Shown one piece after another: positions 1 through 4,815 of a stretch of 5,930 nt of DNA. Every line of letters starts with the position of its first letter. Position 1 is the first letter of the stretch. The position numbers and the translations under genes are program-made. The notes beneath the pieces were generated by a model that had not been told where the DNA came from, did no database searches, and saw only the letters and a list, made by a program, of their open reading frames with translations. The DNA comes from an uncultured Pseudomonadota bacterium (lineage in GTDB: Bacteria > Pseudomonadota > Alphaproteobacteria > RF32 > CAG-239): assembly GCA_902767055.1 (NCBI GenBank), contig CACXFX010000008.1, forward strand, positions 1 to 5,930. Direction: 5' to 3'.

Positions 1-1
1 A

Positions 2-73
2 ATAGATACGCGACCAGACCACCACGCAAATGCGCTTATAAATGAGATTGATGAAAAAGCGGAAAGTGCCTAG
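2..73 (+). CDS. C-terminal tail of an unidentified upstream protein (partial)
   Basis: Only one forward frame stays open from the window edge. It gives 23 residues ending in NEIDEKAESA before a TAG at 71-73; the other two forward frames stop at 3 and 43. The tail is charged and looks helical, and no family can be named from so little. It is followed by about 60 non-coding bases and then a strong hairpin, which fits the end of a transcription unit. It may be the last gene of the flanking host DNA or of another part of the element. An open frame this short could be chance. Confidence 0.35.
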   Translation: MDTRPDHHANALINEIDEKAESA

Positions 74-130
74 AAATAAGGGATATAGAGGCAATATTTT
101 AAGCTAAAACCGCACCCGAGAATTTAAAAC

Positions 131-161
131 AAAAAAACCTCTTCTTTGCGAAGAGGCTTTT
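131..161 (-). terminator. Intrinsic terminator, probably bidirectional
   Basis: A perfect 7-bp stem (CCTCTTC at 138-144, GAAGAGG at 150-156) encloses a 5-base loop. On the minus strand the stem is followed by seven T, the better orientation. It would end transcription coming from the tRNA-like fragment just to its right. On the plus strand it is followed by CTTTT and could also end the upstream gene. Confidence 0.8.
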
Positions 162-164
162 ATA

Positions 165-216
165 TGGTGGGCGACTTAGAACTCGAACCTACCACCAGAT
201 ACTTTGAGCCCTCAAA
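165..216 (-). pseudogene. Truncated tRNA 3' half, possible attachment-site remnant
   Basis: Read on the minus strand, the segment ends in GTCGCCC-A-CCA, which fits an acceptor 3' strand, discriminator base and encoded CCA. It is preceded by a T-arm with the loop TTCGAGT and stem pairs T-A, A-T, G-C and G-T (one outer mismatch). A 6-bp dyad, TTTGAG/CTCAAA at 203-216, lies where an anticodon or variable arm could be. The matching 5' half, expected to begin near GGGCGAC, is not found in the AT-rich DNA to the right, so this is not a complete tRNA. A terminator follows within a few bases on the same strand. tRNA 3' ends are common integration targets, so this may mark an element edge, but the amino-acid identity cannot be assigned. 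Confidence 0.5.
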
Positions 217-230
217 ACTATCTATATTCG

Positions 231-342
231 TAAAAAAAATATATTTCAATCTATTAGTTTATTTAATCATTTTTTAACTTTAATGCACCGATACACGACC
301 TCTTCAAATAAGTCTCAATTACAAAAAAATATAACTTTTTGA
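231..342. other. AT-rich non-coding stretch
   Basis: Between the tRNA-like fragment and the first repeated element lies strongly AT-rich DNA with runs of A and T. I see no supportable reading frame on either strand and no convincing -35/-10 pair at standard spacing; TATAAC at 330-335 has no matching -35. It could serve as an upstream A/T-rich promoter element or protein-binding region for the operon that starts at 413. Confidence 0.5.
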
Positions 343-390
343 AAAAAATTTTAATTTTTGCCGAACGATTTTTCGACTTGCGGGAATGTT
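343..390 (+). repeat. Duplicated operon-leader element, copy 1
   Basis: Bases 354-390 are identical over 37 bases to 3363-3399. The upstream A/T tract at 343-353 also matches with two differences. The core contains GCCGAACG, a T run, then CTTGCGGGAATGTT, and it includes a partial dyad CGAA-N6-TTCG. It ends 22 bases before the start codon at 413, just ahead of the ribosome binding site. No housekeeping-type promoter can be read in it at normal spacing. Because both copies sit directly upstream of an operon, it is probably a promoter, operator or 5' leader. Confidence 0.75.
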
Positions 391-412
391 ATCTGTTGAA
401 AGGAAAAAACAA

Positions 413-559
413 ATGGTAGCAAACAGCGAGTTTAACGAATTTATCGATATTATCGGCATTGCCATAAAAATTCTCTTAGAAGAGCAAGAAAATGGCGGGA
501 AAGTATCGATTTTACTGGATAAAGAAGAAATTCCAAGCATTGCTGTTACTGAGAGGTAA
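413..559 (+). CDS. Small acidic protein, 48 aa, unknown function
   Basis: The ATG at 413 has a good Shine-Dalgarno sequence (AAAGGA, 399-404) 8 bases upstream. The 48-residue product starts MVANSEFNEF and ends in SIAVTER. It has an amphipathic, probably helical segment around residues 8-25 (IDIIGIAIKILLEE) followed by a charged C-terminal part. There is no signal peptide or clear membrane segment. The next gene begins 3 bases after its stop and encodes a protein with a very similar helix, so the pair looks like a tandem duplication. It is the first gene of the DUF2924/recombinase operon. I do not recognise the family; a small regulator or recombination helper is only a guess. Codon structure and ribosome binding site make it likely to be real. 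Confidence 0.65.
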   Translation: MVANSEFNEFIDIIGIAIKILLEEQENGGKVSILLDKEEIPSIAVTER

Positions 560-562
560 CCA

Positions 563-661
563 ATGGATAATTTAATAGATTTAATTTTTGAGGCTGTGAG
601 TACCCTAATTGAAGAAAACAGCACAAACCAAGAGAAAGGACAAAACAATGCAGGTTATTGA
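563..661 (+). CDS. Very small protein, 32 aa, similar to its upstream neighbour
   Basis: The ATG at 563 follows GAGAGG (551-556), which lies in the last codons of the preceding gene; its stop TAA is 3 bases upstream, so translation is probably coupled. The product starts MDNLIDLIFE and carries IDLIFEAVSTLIEE. Over 14 positions this shares 7 identities, plus conservative changes, with IDIIGIAIKILLEE of the preceding 48-aa protein. The tail is polar (Asn, Gln, Glu). Its last 14 bases overlap the start of the DUF2924 gene in another frame. No family is recognised. At this length a chance frame is possible, but the ribosome binding site, spacing and resemblance to its neighbour argue for a real gene. 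Confidence 0.5.
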   Translation: MDNLIDLIFEAVSTLIEENSTNQEKGQNNAGY

Positions 662-1064
662 TATGAACATCGATCTTCGTGCAATTCCTCAACTCTCTTA
701 TGAAGAGCTTCGAGCGTATTACGATAAACTCATCGCCATTCCTACCACATCCACGCGTAAAGAATATTATGTGTGGCGCATTACGCATAAATTGCAAGAG
801 ATGCGGTTTGGCGGTTTGGATAATAAAACGCGGCAGATGCTCGAAAATATGGATATCAAGGAATTGGCAAAACCGCATAAATTTGTAACTGGAACAGAAA
901 TTGTTAAACAATACAAAGGCGCAACGTATAAAATTCGAGTGACGGATGGTGGTTTTGAGATGGACGGCGAAGTTTATAAATCGCTCGGTTCATTGGCCAA
1001 GCTGATAACCGGACGTAAAGTATCGGGACAAGAATTTTTCGGAGTTAAGTCATGGGTGAAGTAA
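648..1064 (+). CDS. DUF2924 family protein, partner gene of serine recombinase
   Basis: This 138-aa protein matches DUF2924 by pattern. The N-terminal half has LSYEELRAYYDKL (about residues 17-29) and a segment ending KLQEMRFGGLDNKTRQML (48-65). The C-terminal half carries YKGATYKIRVTDGGFEMDGE, then YKSLGSLAKLITGRKVSGQEFFG (110-132), the hallmark end of the family. The ATG at 648 is preferred because AAAGGA (635-640) is 7 bases upstream. An in-frame TTG at 609 would add 13 lysine-rich residues but has no good binding site. DUF2924 genes are, to my knowledge, commonly found directly upstream of large serine recombinases in alphaproteobacterial prophages, as here. The function is not established; an accessory role in recombination is inferred from linkage. 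It overlaps the recombinase start by 13 bases, implying translational coupling. Confidence 0.85.
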   Translation: MQVIDMNIDLRAIPQLSYEELRAYYDKLIAIPTTSTRKEYYVWRITHKLQEMRFGGLDNKTRQMLENMDIKELAKPHKFVTGTEIVKQYKGATYKIRVTDGGFEMDGEVYKSLGSLAKLITGRKVSGQEFFGVKSWVK

Positions 1065-2683
1065 GGTGTGCAATTTATACCCGTAAATCTACGGACGAGG
1101 GTTTGGAAAAAGAGTTCAATACATTGGAAGCTCAACGCGAAGCAAGCGAAAACTTTATTAAGAGCCAAAAGCATCAAGGTTGGGTGCTAATTGACGAGCA
1201 TTATGACGATGGCGGTTACAGCGGCGGCAACATGAAACGTCCGGCTCTGGAACGGCTGTTGAAAGATATTGCCGATAATAAAGTCGATATGATTGTGGTT
1301 TATAAAATCGACCGACTTACCCGCTCGCTTACCGATTTTGCTAAGATGGTTGACGTTTTTGAAAAACACCAATGTTCATTCGTTTCGGTAACACAAAACT
1401 TCAACACGGCCGATAGCATGGGACGGTTGACCTTAAATATGTTGTTATCGTTTGCACAGTTTGAGCGTGAAATCGGCGCGGAACGTGTTCGGGATAAAAT
1501 TGCCGCCTCTAAAAAGAAAGGTATATGGATGGGCGGTGGTGTACCTTACGGATATGAAGTGGTTGATCGCAAACTAGTCATAAAACCGGAGGAAGCCAAA
1601 GAAATCAGATTTATGTACGATATGTATATACAATATAAGTCAGCCCAGGCCGTATCCGAGTTAATGGAAGAAAAAGGATACAAAAAACTTGCCCGCACCG
1701 CAATCTACAGAATGATACAAAACCCGATTTATATGGGCAAAATAAAGCACAAAGACATTGTTTATGATGGGCAACATGAAGGCATCGTCAGCCAGGAAGT
1801 TTTTATGGAGGCGCAGGAAGTCAGCGAAAAACGACCGTCAACGCAACGTATTTGCTTATTTAATAATAATGAGGTCGGGATTATGCGTGGTCTTTTGACT
1901 TGCGGTTGCTGTCATGCATCAATGACACCGACCGCCAGTCAAGCGCACGGTACAAAACGGTATTATTACACTTCAAATATTGCCAAGACACACGGATACC
2001 ACCGATGCACCAACGGCGCGGTACAGCAAGCTGCCATGGACGATTGCATGATTAAAATCGTGTCGCAATTGTTACAAGATCCGAAAGTATTCCAAGCCCT
2101 TATTGAAAAAGTTGCACCAAACAAAACAATGGAGTTGTTCAGGATTTTGCGTACACCGGAAAAAGTTCTTTATAAACTTGCCGACCGTTATAAATTGCTT
2201 TTAATGCGGTTGCTTATAACCGGCGTTACATTAAATTACGAGACCATGGAGATTAACTGGACTGATTTAGGCTTAAGTCTCTTATCGGAATCATTACTTC
2301 AAAGTACGAGCGGACATCAAACGGTATTACCTATTCCGTTCGTAAAACATAAAGGTCACACCGAAATACACTTACCGGATAATATTATGGCCAATCCGCA
2401 TTTTGATAATGAGCTGATTAAAGGAATTTGCCTCGGGTTCAGATATCAAAAAATGATTGATCAGACACACCGTAGCATTGCCGAGGTTTCCATAAAAGAA
2501 AATATTGATGCCGGTTACCTTAGCCGACTACTGAGATTAACATCACTTTCTCCGGCGATTATCCGCACCATTTTGAAAGGTCATCAGCCACCTAAATTTT
2601 ATCTGCGCACTTTGATGCGTAGCGATATTCCACCGCTTTGGGAAGACCAAGAGAAAAAGTATGGATTTACGATTCTCGACTAA
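1052..2683 (+). CDS. Large serine recombinase (site-specific integrase)
   Basis: This 543-aa protein would catalyse site-specific strand exchange for integration or excision through a phosphoserine intermediate. The N-terminal resolvase domain (about 1-155) has YTRKS with the likely nucleophile Ser13, Arg11, YSGGNMKRP (Arg63) and KIDRLTRS (Arg88, Arg91). The recombinase domain (about 160-260) includes GGGVPYGYE and the segment around AIYRMIQNPIYMGKI. A zinc-ribbon-like region follows, with Cys284, Cys287, Cys319 and Cys332 as candidate ligands. A C-terminal helix-turn-helix-like part (about 470-530) includes AGYLSRLLRLTSLSPAII and GHQPP, typical of the alphaproteobacterial subgroup. Length is normal and no catalytic residue is missing. 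ATG 1052 has GGAG at 1041-1044 and overlaps the DUF2924 gene. Substrate sites cannot be read from the protein. No convincing intrinsic terminator follows the gene. Confidence 0.93.
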   Translation: MGEVRCAIYTRKSTDEGLEKEFNTLEAQREASENFIKSQKHQGWVLIDEHYDDGGYSGGNMKRPALERLLKDIADNKVDMIVVYKIDRLTRSLTDFAKMVDVFEKHQCSFVSVTQNFNTADSMGRLTLNMLLSFAQFEREIGAERVRDKIAASKKKGIWMGGGVPYGYEVVDRKLVIKPEEAKEIRFMYDMYIQYKSAQAVSELMEEKGYKKLARTAIYRMIQNPIYMGKIKHKDIVYDGQHEGIVSQEVFMEAQEVSEKRPSTQRICLFNNNEVGIMRGLLTCGCCHASMTPTASQAHGTKRYYYTSNIAKTHGYHRCTNGAVQQAAMDDCMIKIVSQLLQDPKVFQALIEKVAPNKTMELFRILRTPEKVLYKLADRYKLLLMRLLITGVTLNYETMEINWTDLGLSLLSESLLQSTSGHQTVLPIPFVKHKGHTEIHLPDNIMANPHFDNELIKGICLGFRYQKMIDQTHRSIAEVSIKENIDAGYLSRLLRLTSLSPAIIRTILKGHQPPKFYLRTLMRSDIPPLWEDQEKKYGFTILD

Positions 2684-2688
2684 TGCCA

Positions 2689-2821
2689 CATAGCCGGTTA
2701 TGATTAAAACTCAGTTTTGCACAGAATTGTGCACATTTGTCAATAAAAACAAACCTATTGTCATACCTAGACTTAAAGTCTAATTCTATTTTGGGTTGAA
2801 GATTAAACTTATTGTCTAATT
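2689..2821. promoter_or_regulatory. Dyad-rich control region after the recombinase gene
   Basis: Four inverted repeats lie close together: CATAGCCGGTTATG (2689-2702, one G-T mismatch), AAAAC-TCA-GTTTT (2706-2718), TGCACA-GAAT-TGTGCA (2718-2733) and TAGACTT-A-AAGTCTA (2768-2782, perfect). A second partial copy of the last site, ACTTATTGTCTAATT at 2807-2821, matches 13 of 15 bases of ACTTAAAGTCTAATT at 2771-2785. The repeated site at 36-base spacing resembles operators upstream of the sigma-like gene. The dyads next to the recombinase could instead belong to an attachment site. Neither is proven. Confidence 0.45.
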
Positions 2822-2827
2822 TTAGTT

Positions 2828-2856
2828 TTGATTCAAAATTAACTTCTCATTAACAT
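2828..2856 (+). promoter_or_regulatory. Possible promoter of the sigma-like gene
   Basis: TTGATT (2828-2833) and TAACAT (2851-2856) are 17 bases apart. A start near 2863 would fall on or beside the ribosome binding site GAGAGG (2861-2866), leaving almost no leader, so the true promoter may lie further upstream among the dyads. Confidence 0.3.
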
Positions 2857-2874
2857 TTTAGAGAGGTTTATTTT

Positions 2875-3363
2875 ATGAATCTTGACATCTTCAGCGGACT
2901 ACCACGGTATGTCCGCTTAACGGTTTATACGCAAACGCGAAGACTGTTATCAACCCAATATTTCAGTTATGAAGATCGCGAAGATATTATGCAAGATCTT
3001 CTTCTCTACTACCTTGAGCAATATTATAAGGTTCCGGACACGGACGAAGCGTTAGTTGTGCACGCGCTTCAACTGCGGTCTTATAAACTGCTACGAAAAC
3101 GAAAGCGAACTAGAGCACATTTAACATCCTCATTGGACTACGAAACGTTCAATGAGGATTTTTTTTACGATAATGAGTCGACATTTGACACTGCTATCAA
3201 CCGAGCCACAATTCACGACATTTTTGATAAAGCCGAGAATATCAAGTTAAAACAGACGCTTTACTTGATTATGGATGGTTATAGCGTGGATCAGATATCG
3301 CGCCAACTGCATATCAGCAAGGAGACAATCTACAAGTTTTTCAATAAAATGAAAAATTTTTGA
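2875..3363 (+). CDS. Sigma-70-like RNA polymerase sigma factor, small
   Basis: The 162-aa protein has the layout of a minimal sigma factor. A region-2-like helical segment (about residues 12-76) includes FSYEDREDIMQDLLLYYLEQY. A charged linker rich in Asp and Glu spans about 85-105. A region-4-like helix-turn-helix (about 112-160) includes LIMDGYSVDQISRQLHISKE. The DREDIMQD motif resembles the region 2 start of ECF-type factors. It presumably binds RNA polymerase core or DNA in the cytoplasm; it could also be a sigma-like regulator rather than a true sigma. ATG 2875 has GAGAGG 8 bases upstream. The gene stands alone after a control region, and its stop codon overlaps the second copy of the repeated leader element, a possible target. 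The linker-coding DNA forms a strong terminator-like hairpin (3126-3166). Confidence 0.65.
   Translation: MNLDIFSGLPRYVRLTVYTQTRRLLSTQYFSYEDREDIMQDLLLYYLEQYYKVPDTDEALVVHALQLRSYKLLRKRKRTRAHLTSSLDYETFNEDFFYDNESTFDTAINRATIHDIFDKAENIKLKQTLYLIMDGYSVDQISRQLHISKETIYKFFNKMKNF
3126..3166 (+). terminator. Terminator-like hairpin inside the sigma-like gene
   Basis: A perfect 10-bp inverted repeat, ATCCTCATTG (3126-3135) and CAATGAGGAT (3150-3159), has a 14-base loop. An uninterrupted run of eight T (3159-3166) follows at once. This has the form of an intrinsic terminator on the + strand, but it lies in codons 84-98, within the linker between the two sigma-like domains. The loop contains a further small dyad ACG-AAA-CGT. 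Termination here would give an mRNA without a stop codon. Active ribosomes might mask it, so it may act as a translation-coupled attenuator, or it may be coincidental. Confidence 0.6.
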
Positions 3364-3399
3364 TTTTTGCCGAACGATTTTTCGACTTGCGGGAATGTT
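3352..3399 (+). repeat. Duplicated operon-leader element, copy 2
   Basis: Bases 3363-3399 are identical to 354-390, and the A/T tract on the left also aligns with copy 1. This copy begins in the last codons of the sigma-like gene, covers its TGA stop, and ends 37 bases before the start codon at 3437. The downstream leader differs from copy 1 but keeps an A/G-rich ribosome binding site. Here AATGTT (3394-3399) can also pair with AACATT (3414-3419). Confidence 0.75.
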
Positions 3400-3436
3400 C
3401 TCTAGTGAATGTCAACATTTGAGAAAGGAAAAAAAG

Positions 3437-3652
3437 ATGTTCACTGAAGAAAAATATACTTATGTAACTGAGGAAGTACGCGGTATTCCGGTTGTTTATT
3501 TGCTTAATCTAGAGATGTCAATGCTTGATGAGCTAGAGAAGAAAGTGCGCGATGAAGTTCGCCGCACTTCTCTGGCTCTTAAGTGGGTGCAAGGCGTGAA
3601 ACGCATTAAGTCGGCCTCTCGTGACGATAACGGAGGTCGTCATGGACAATAA
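3437..3652 (+). CDS. Small conserved-looking protein, 71 aa, unknown function
   Basis: ATG 3437 is chosen because AAAGGA (3424-3429) lies 7 bases upstream. An earlier in-frame ATG at 3395 lies inside the repeated leader element, has no binding site and would add 14 atypical residues. The product begins MFTEEKYTYVTEEVRGIPVV, followed by a helix-prone charged stretch (LDELEKKVRDEVRR) and a basic region (WVQGVKRIKSASRDD). No membrane segment or signal peptide is seen, and I do not recognise a family. It is the first gene of the replication-type operon. Its last 11 bases overlap the next gene, so expression is probably coupled. A small DNA- or protein-binding regulator would fit, but this is inference. 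Confidence 0.6.
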   Translation: MFTEEKYTYVTEEVRGIPVVYLLNLEMSMLDELEKKVRDEVRRTSLALKWVQGVKRIKSASRDDNGGRHGQ

Positions 3653-4325
3653 AAAGACATCATTTGTTATGTATCCGGCGGACTTCCTTGCCGCTGTGCA
3701 TAACTTTAGGAAAAACGAAATCGCCGATTTAATCATCGCAATATGTGAATTTAATTTATACGGTAGTACGTCGGTAAAATTAGCGGGCTTAAAAAAAGAC
3801 AGATTTGATTCGATTCAACGCGTAATCACGGCTCATAACGAACGGTGGTTGCAAATGTGCGAAATTAACGCACAAAACGCCAAGAAAGGAGTCAGCCATC
3901 GCAAAGCGACCGCAAAGCGACCGGTCAGCGAAACACCACCTACACCGCTCAGCGGTCGCCCACTAGAGTCGGAGAAGGAGAATGAGCCGGAGATAGAGAA
4001 TGATTCGGGTAATGAATCGGATAATGGTGGTAGAGAAAGAGAGCCTGAAGCTGTGGAAAACTCGGAATTTGTGGGTGCGCCGAGTGCTGAAGATGTTGCC
4101 GGATATTGTTCTGAGTTAAAAATTGCGGTGGATGTACCGGCTTTTATGAGCTGGCACAATGAGCGTGGTTGGCGACATGGTAAGAAATACGTGGCCTTGG
4201 ATTGGCAAAAAGCAGTTCGGAAATGGTATTGTAAGGACGTTGGAATATCAATAACGGACTTTGAAGCCGGACTTGCCGCCGGTCAAAATGAGCTTGGCAA
4301 AGGAAAGGTGGTGCAAAATGTTTGA
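3642..4325 (+). CDS. Phage replisome organiser-like protein (DUF6291-like N-terminus)
   Basis: This 227-aa protein has the two-domain plan of phage replication initiation or helicase-loading proteins. The N-terminal part (about 1-75), beginning MDNKKTSFVMYPADF, resembles DUF6291-type domains. A long low-complexity linker (about 80-148) is basic, then rich in Glu, Asn and Ser. A compact C-terminal module (about 148-198) includes EDVAGYCSEL, FMSWHNERGWRHGKKY and DWQKAVRKWY, like the W...GW..G...DW...V..W pattern at the end of many replisome organisers. ATG 3642 follows GGAGGT (3632-3637), the best binding site in the window, though only 4 bases away. It overlaps the gene before it and the DUF6362 gene after it. 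Its linker DNA carries repeats that may be an origin. The replication role is inferred from architecture. Confidence 0.6.
   Translation: MDNKKTSFVMYPADFLAAVHNFRKNEIADLIIAICEFNLYGSTSVKLAGLKKDRFDSIQRVITAHNERWLQMCEINAQNAKKGVSHRKATAKRPVSETPPTPLSGRPLESEKENEPEIENDSGNESDNGGREREPEAVENSEFVGAPSAEDVAGYCSELKIAVDVPAFMSWHNERGWRHGKKYVALDWQKAVRKWYCKDVGISITDFEAGLAAGQNELGKGKVVQNV
3901..3959 (+). repeat. Tandem 11-base repeat and long imperfect hairpin inside the replication gene
   Basis: GCAAAGCGACC occurs twice in direct tandem (3901-3911, 3912-3922). The GCGACC part recurs inverted as GGTCGC (3954-3959). The segment 3917-3930 pairs with 3946-3959 through GCGACCG/CGGTCGC and AGCG/CGCT, with a 3-base internal mismatch and a 15-base loop. 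It encodes the start of the protein's disordered linker. Purine-rich DNA follows (3961-4045). Placement inside the linker of a replication gene recalls lambdoid origins; this is inference. Confidence 0.45.
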
Positions 4326-4695
4326 GATTACCATTGAACAAATCAAGCAAGATTTAGAAACAGCCGCCTATGTTGAGCGGTTATTACCACCGGTAAAACC
4401 TGAAAAATACCGAAGTTGGCTTTTTGAAATTGTTTACACGCCACAAGAAATCGCTTTTATGGAGCGACTTCCTATTAAAATTAAACCAACCAACGAACAA
4501 ATTGCTTTGTGGGAGCGAACTCTTGTTTGGATGGAAGTCCTCGAGCCTCGCGAGCGAATGGTTGTTTGGAAACGCGCTAAACGGATCCCATGGAAATTAC
4601 TATGCCGAGATTATGGAGTAACACGACAGAGGTTATGGATAATGTACAATCGTGCACTTGTAAAAATCCAATTCAGCATAAAAAAATGTTGTTGA
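4318..4695 (+). CDS. DUF6362 family helix-turn-helix protein
   Basis: The 125-aa product fits DUF6362, found in alphaproteobacteria and their phages. The early segment AAYVERLLPPVKPEKYRSW (about 16-34) matches the family's AA-x(n)-LP-x(n)-KP-x-x-YRS pattern. The central part has a WMEVLEPRERMVVWKRAKRIPW stretch (about 71-92), and the end (about 90-117) is a helix-turn-helix with LLCRDYGVTRQRLWIMYNRAL. It is probably a cytoplasmic DNA-binding protein; the target is unknown. ATG 4318 is preferred over an upstream in-frame ATG at 4261 because AAGGTGG (4305-4311) lies 6 bases before it. It overlaps the replication gene by 8 bases, so translation is likely coupled. The last codons (Lys-Lys-Cys-Cys) run into TTGACA (4692-4697). 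Confidence 0.75.
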   Translation: MFEITIEQIKQDLETAAYVERLLPPVKPEKYRSWLFEIVYTPQEIAFMERLPIKIKPTNEQIALWERTLVWMEVLEPRERMVVWKRAKRIPWKLLCRDYGVTRQRLWIMYNRALVKIQFSIKKCC

Positions 4696-4706
4696 CATAT
4701 TTGGGG

Positions 4707-4747
4707 TTTACAAATCTGCAAAAAAAACGTATAAAAATGGGTATAAT
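4707..4747 (+). promoter_or_regulatory. Promoter of the SAM synthetase gene
   Basis: TTTACA (4707-4712) and TATAAA (4730-4735) are exactly 17 bases apart, giving a start near 4742. A perfect TATAAT (4742-4747) follows 6 bases downstream but has no good -35 at normal spacing. A consensus TTGACA (4692-4697) on the stop codon of the previous gene lacks a -10 at 16-18 bases. The first pair is the best candidate. Confidence 0.6.
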
Positions 4748-4775
4748 CGGGGACGAAAGTGTAAACACGTCCCCG
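4748..4775 (+). promoter_or_regulatory. Perfect 8-bp leader hairpin upstream of metK-like gene
   Basis: CGGGGACG (4748-4755) and CGTCCCCG (4768-4775) form a perfect GC-rich stem around a 12-base loop that itself holds GTGT-AA-ACAC pairing options. It lies about 40 bases before the start codon and close to the predicted transcript 5' end. TTGGCATTTT after the stem is a poor U tract, so termination is doubtful. It does not match the SAM-II riboswitch consensus as I recall it. A protein operator or mRNA-stabilising stem is plausible. Confidence 0.6.
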
Positions 4776-4815
4776 TTGGCATTTTAAATAACCCTCCAAA
4801 CATAAGGAATACAAC

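Noticed and set aside
354..390. LexA/SOS box in the repeated element
   Set aside because: CGAACGATTTTTCG resembles the Gram-positive LexA box, but the alphaproteobacterial site is GTTC-N7-GTTC, which is matched poorly here.
609..647. TTG start extending the DUF2924 protein by 13 residues
   Set aside because: No binding site at the right distance, and the added residues are not part of the family pattern; ATG 648 has AAAGGA at good spacing.
319..648. A 109-aa hydrophobic reading frame on the minus strand
   Set aside because: It is antisense to the repeated element and the two small + strand genes, has no good ribosome binding site, and its hydrophobic look comes from reading Glu/Lys-rich codons backwards.
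3395..3436. Earlier ATG for the 71-aa protein within the repeated leader element
   Set aside because: The ATG is part of the element itself and has no Shine-Dalgarno sequence. Copy 1 has the same ATG, but there it is out of frame with the gene it precedes, so it is not a conserved start.
3833..4159. A 108-aa Ser/Leu-rich minus-strand frame
   Set aside because: It is the antisense of the Glu/Asn/Ser-rich linker of the replication gene; composition explains its openness.
4692..4697. Consensus TTGACA as the metK promoter -35
   Set aside because: No acceptable -10 hexamer occurs 16-18 bases downstream; TTTACA/TATAAA at 17 bases is a better pair.
4696..4815. SAM-II riboswitch ahead of the SAM synthetase
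   Set aside because: I could not align the leader to the SAM-II consensus; only a simple hairpin is seen. A covariance search would settle it.
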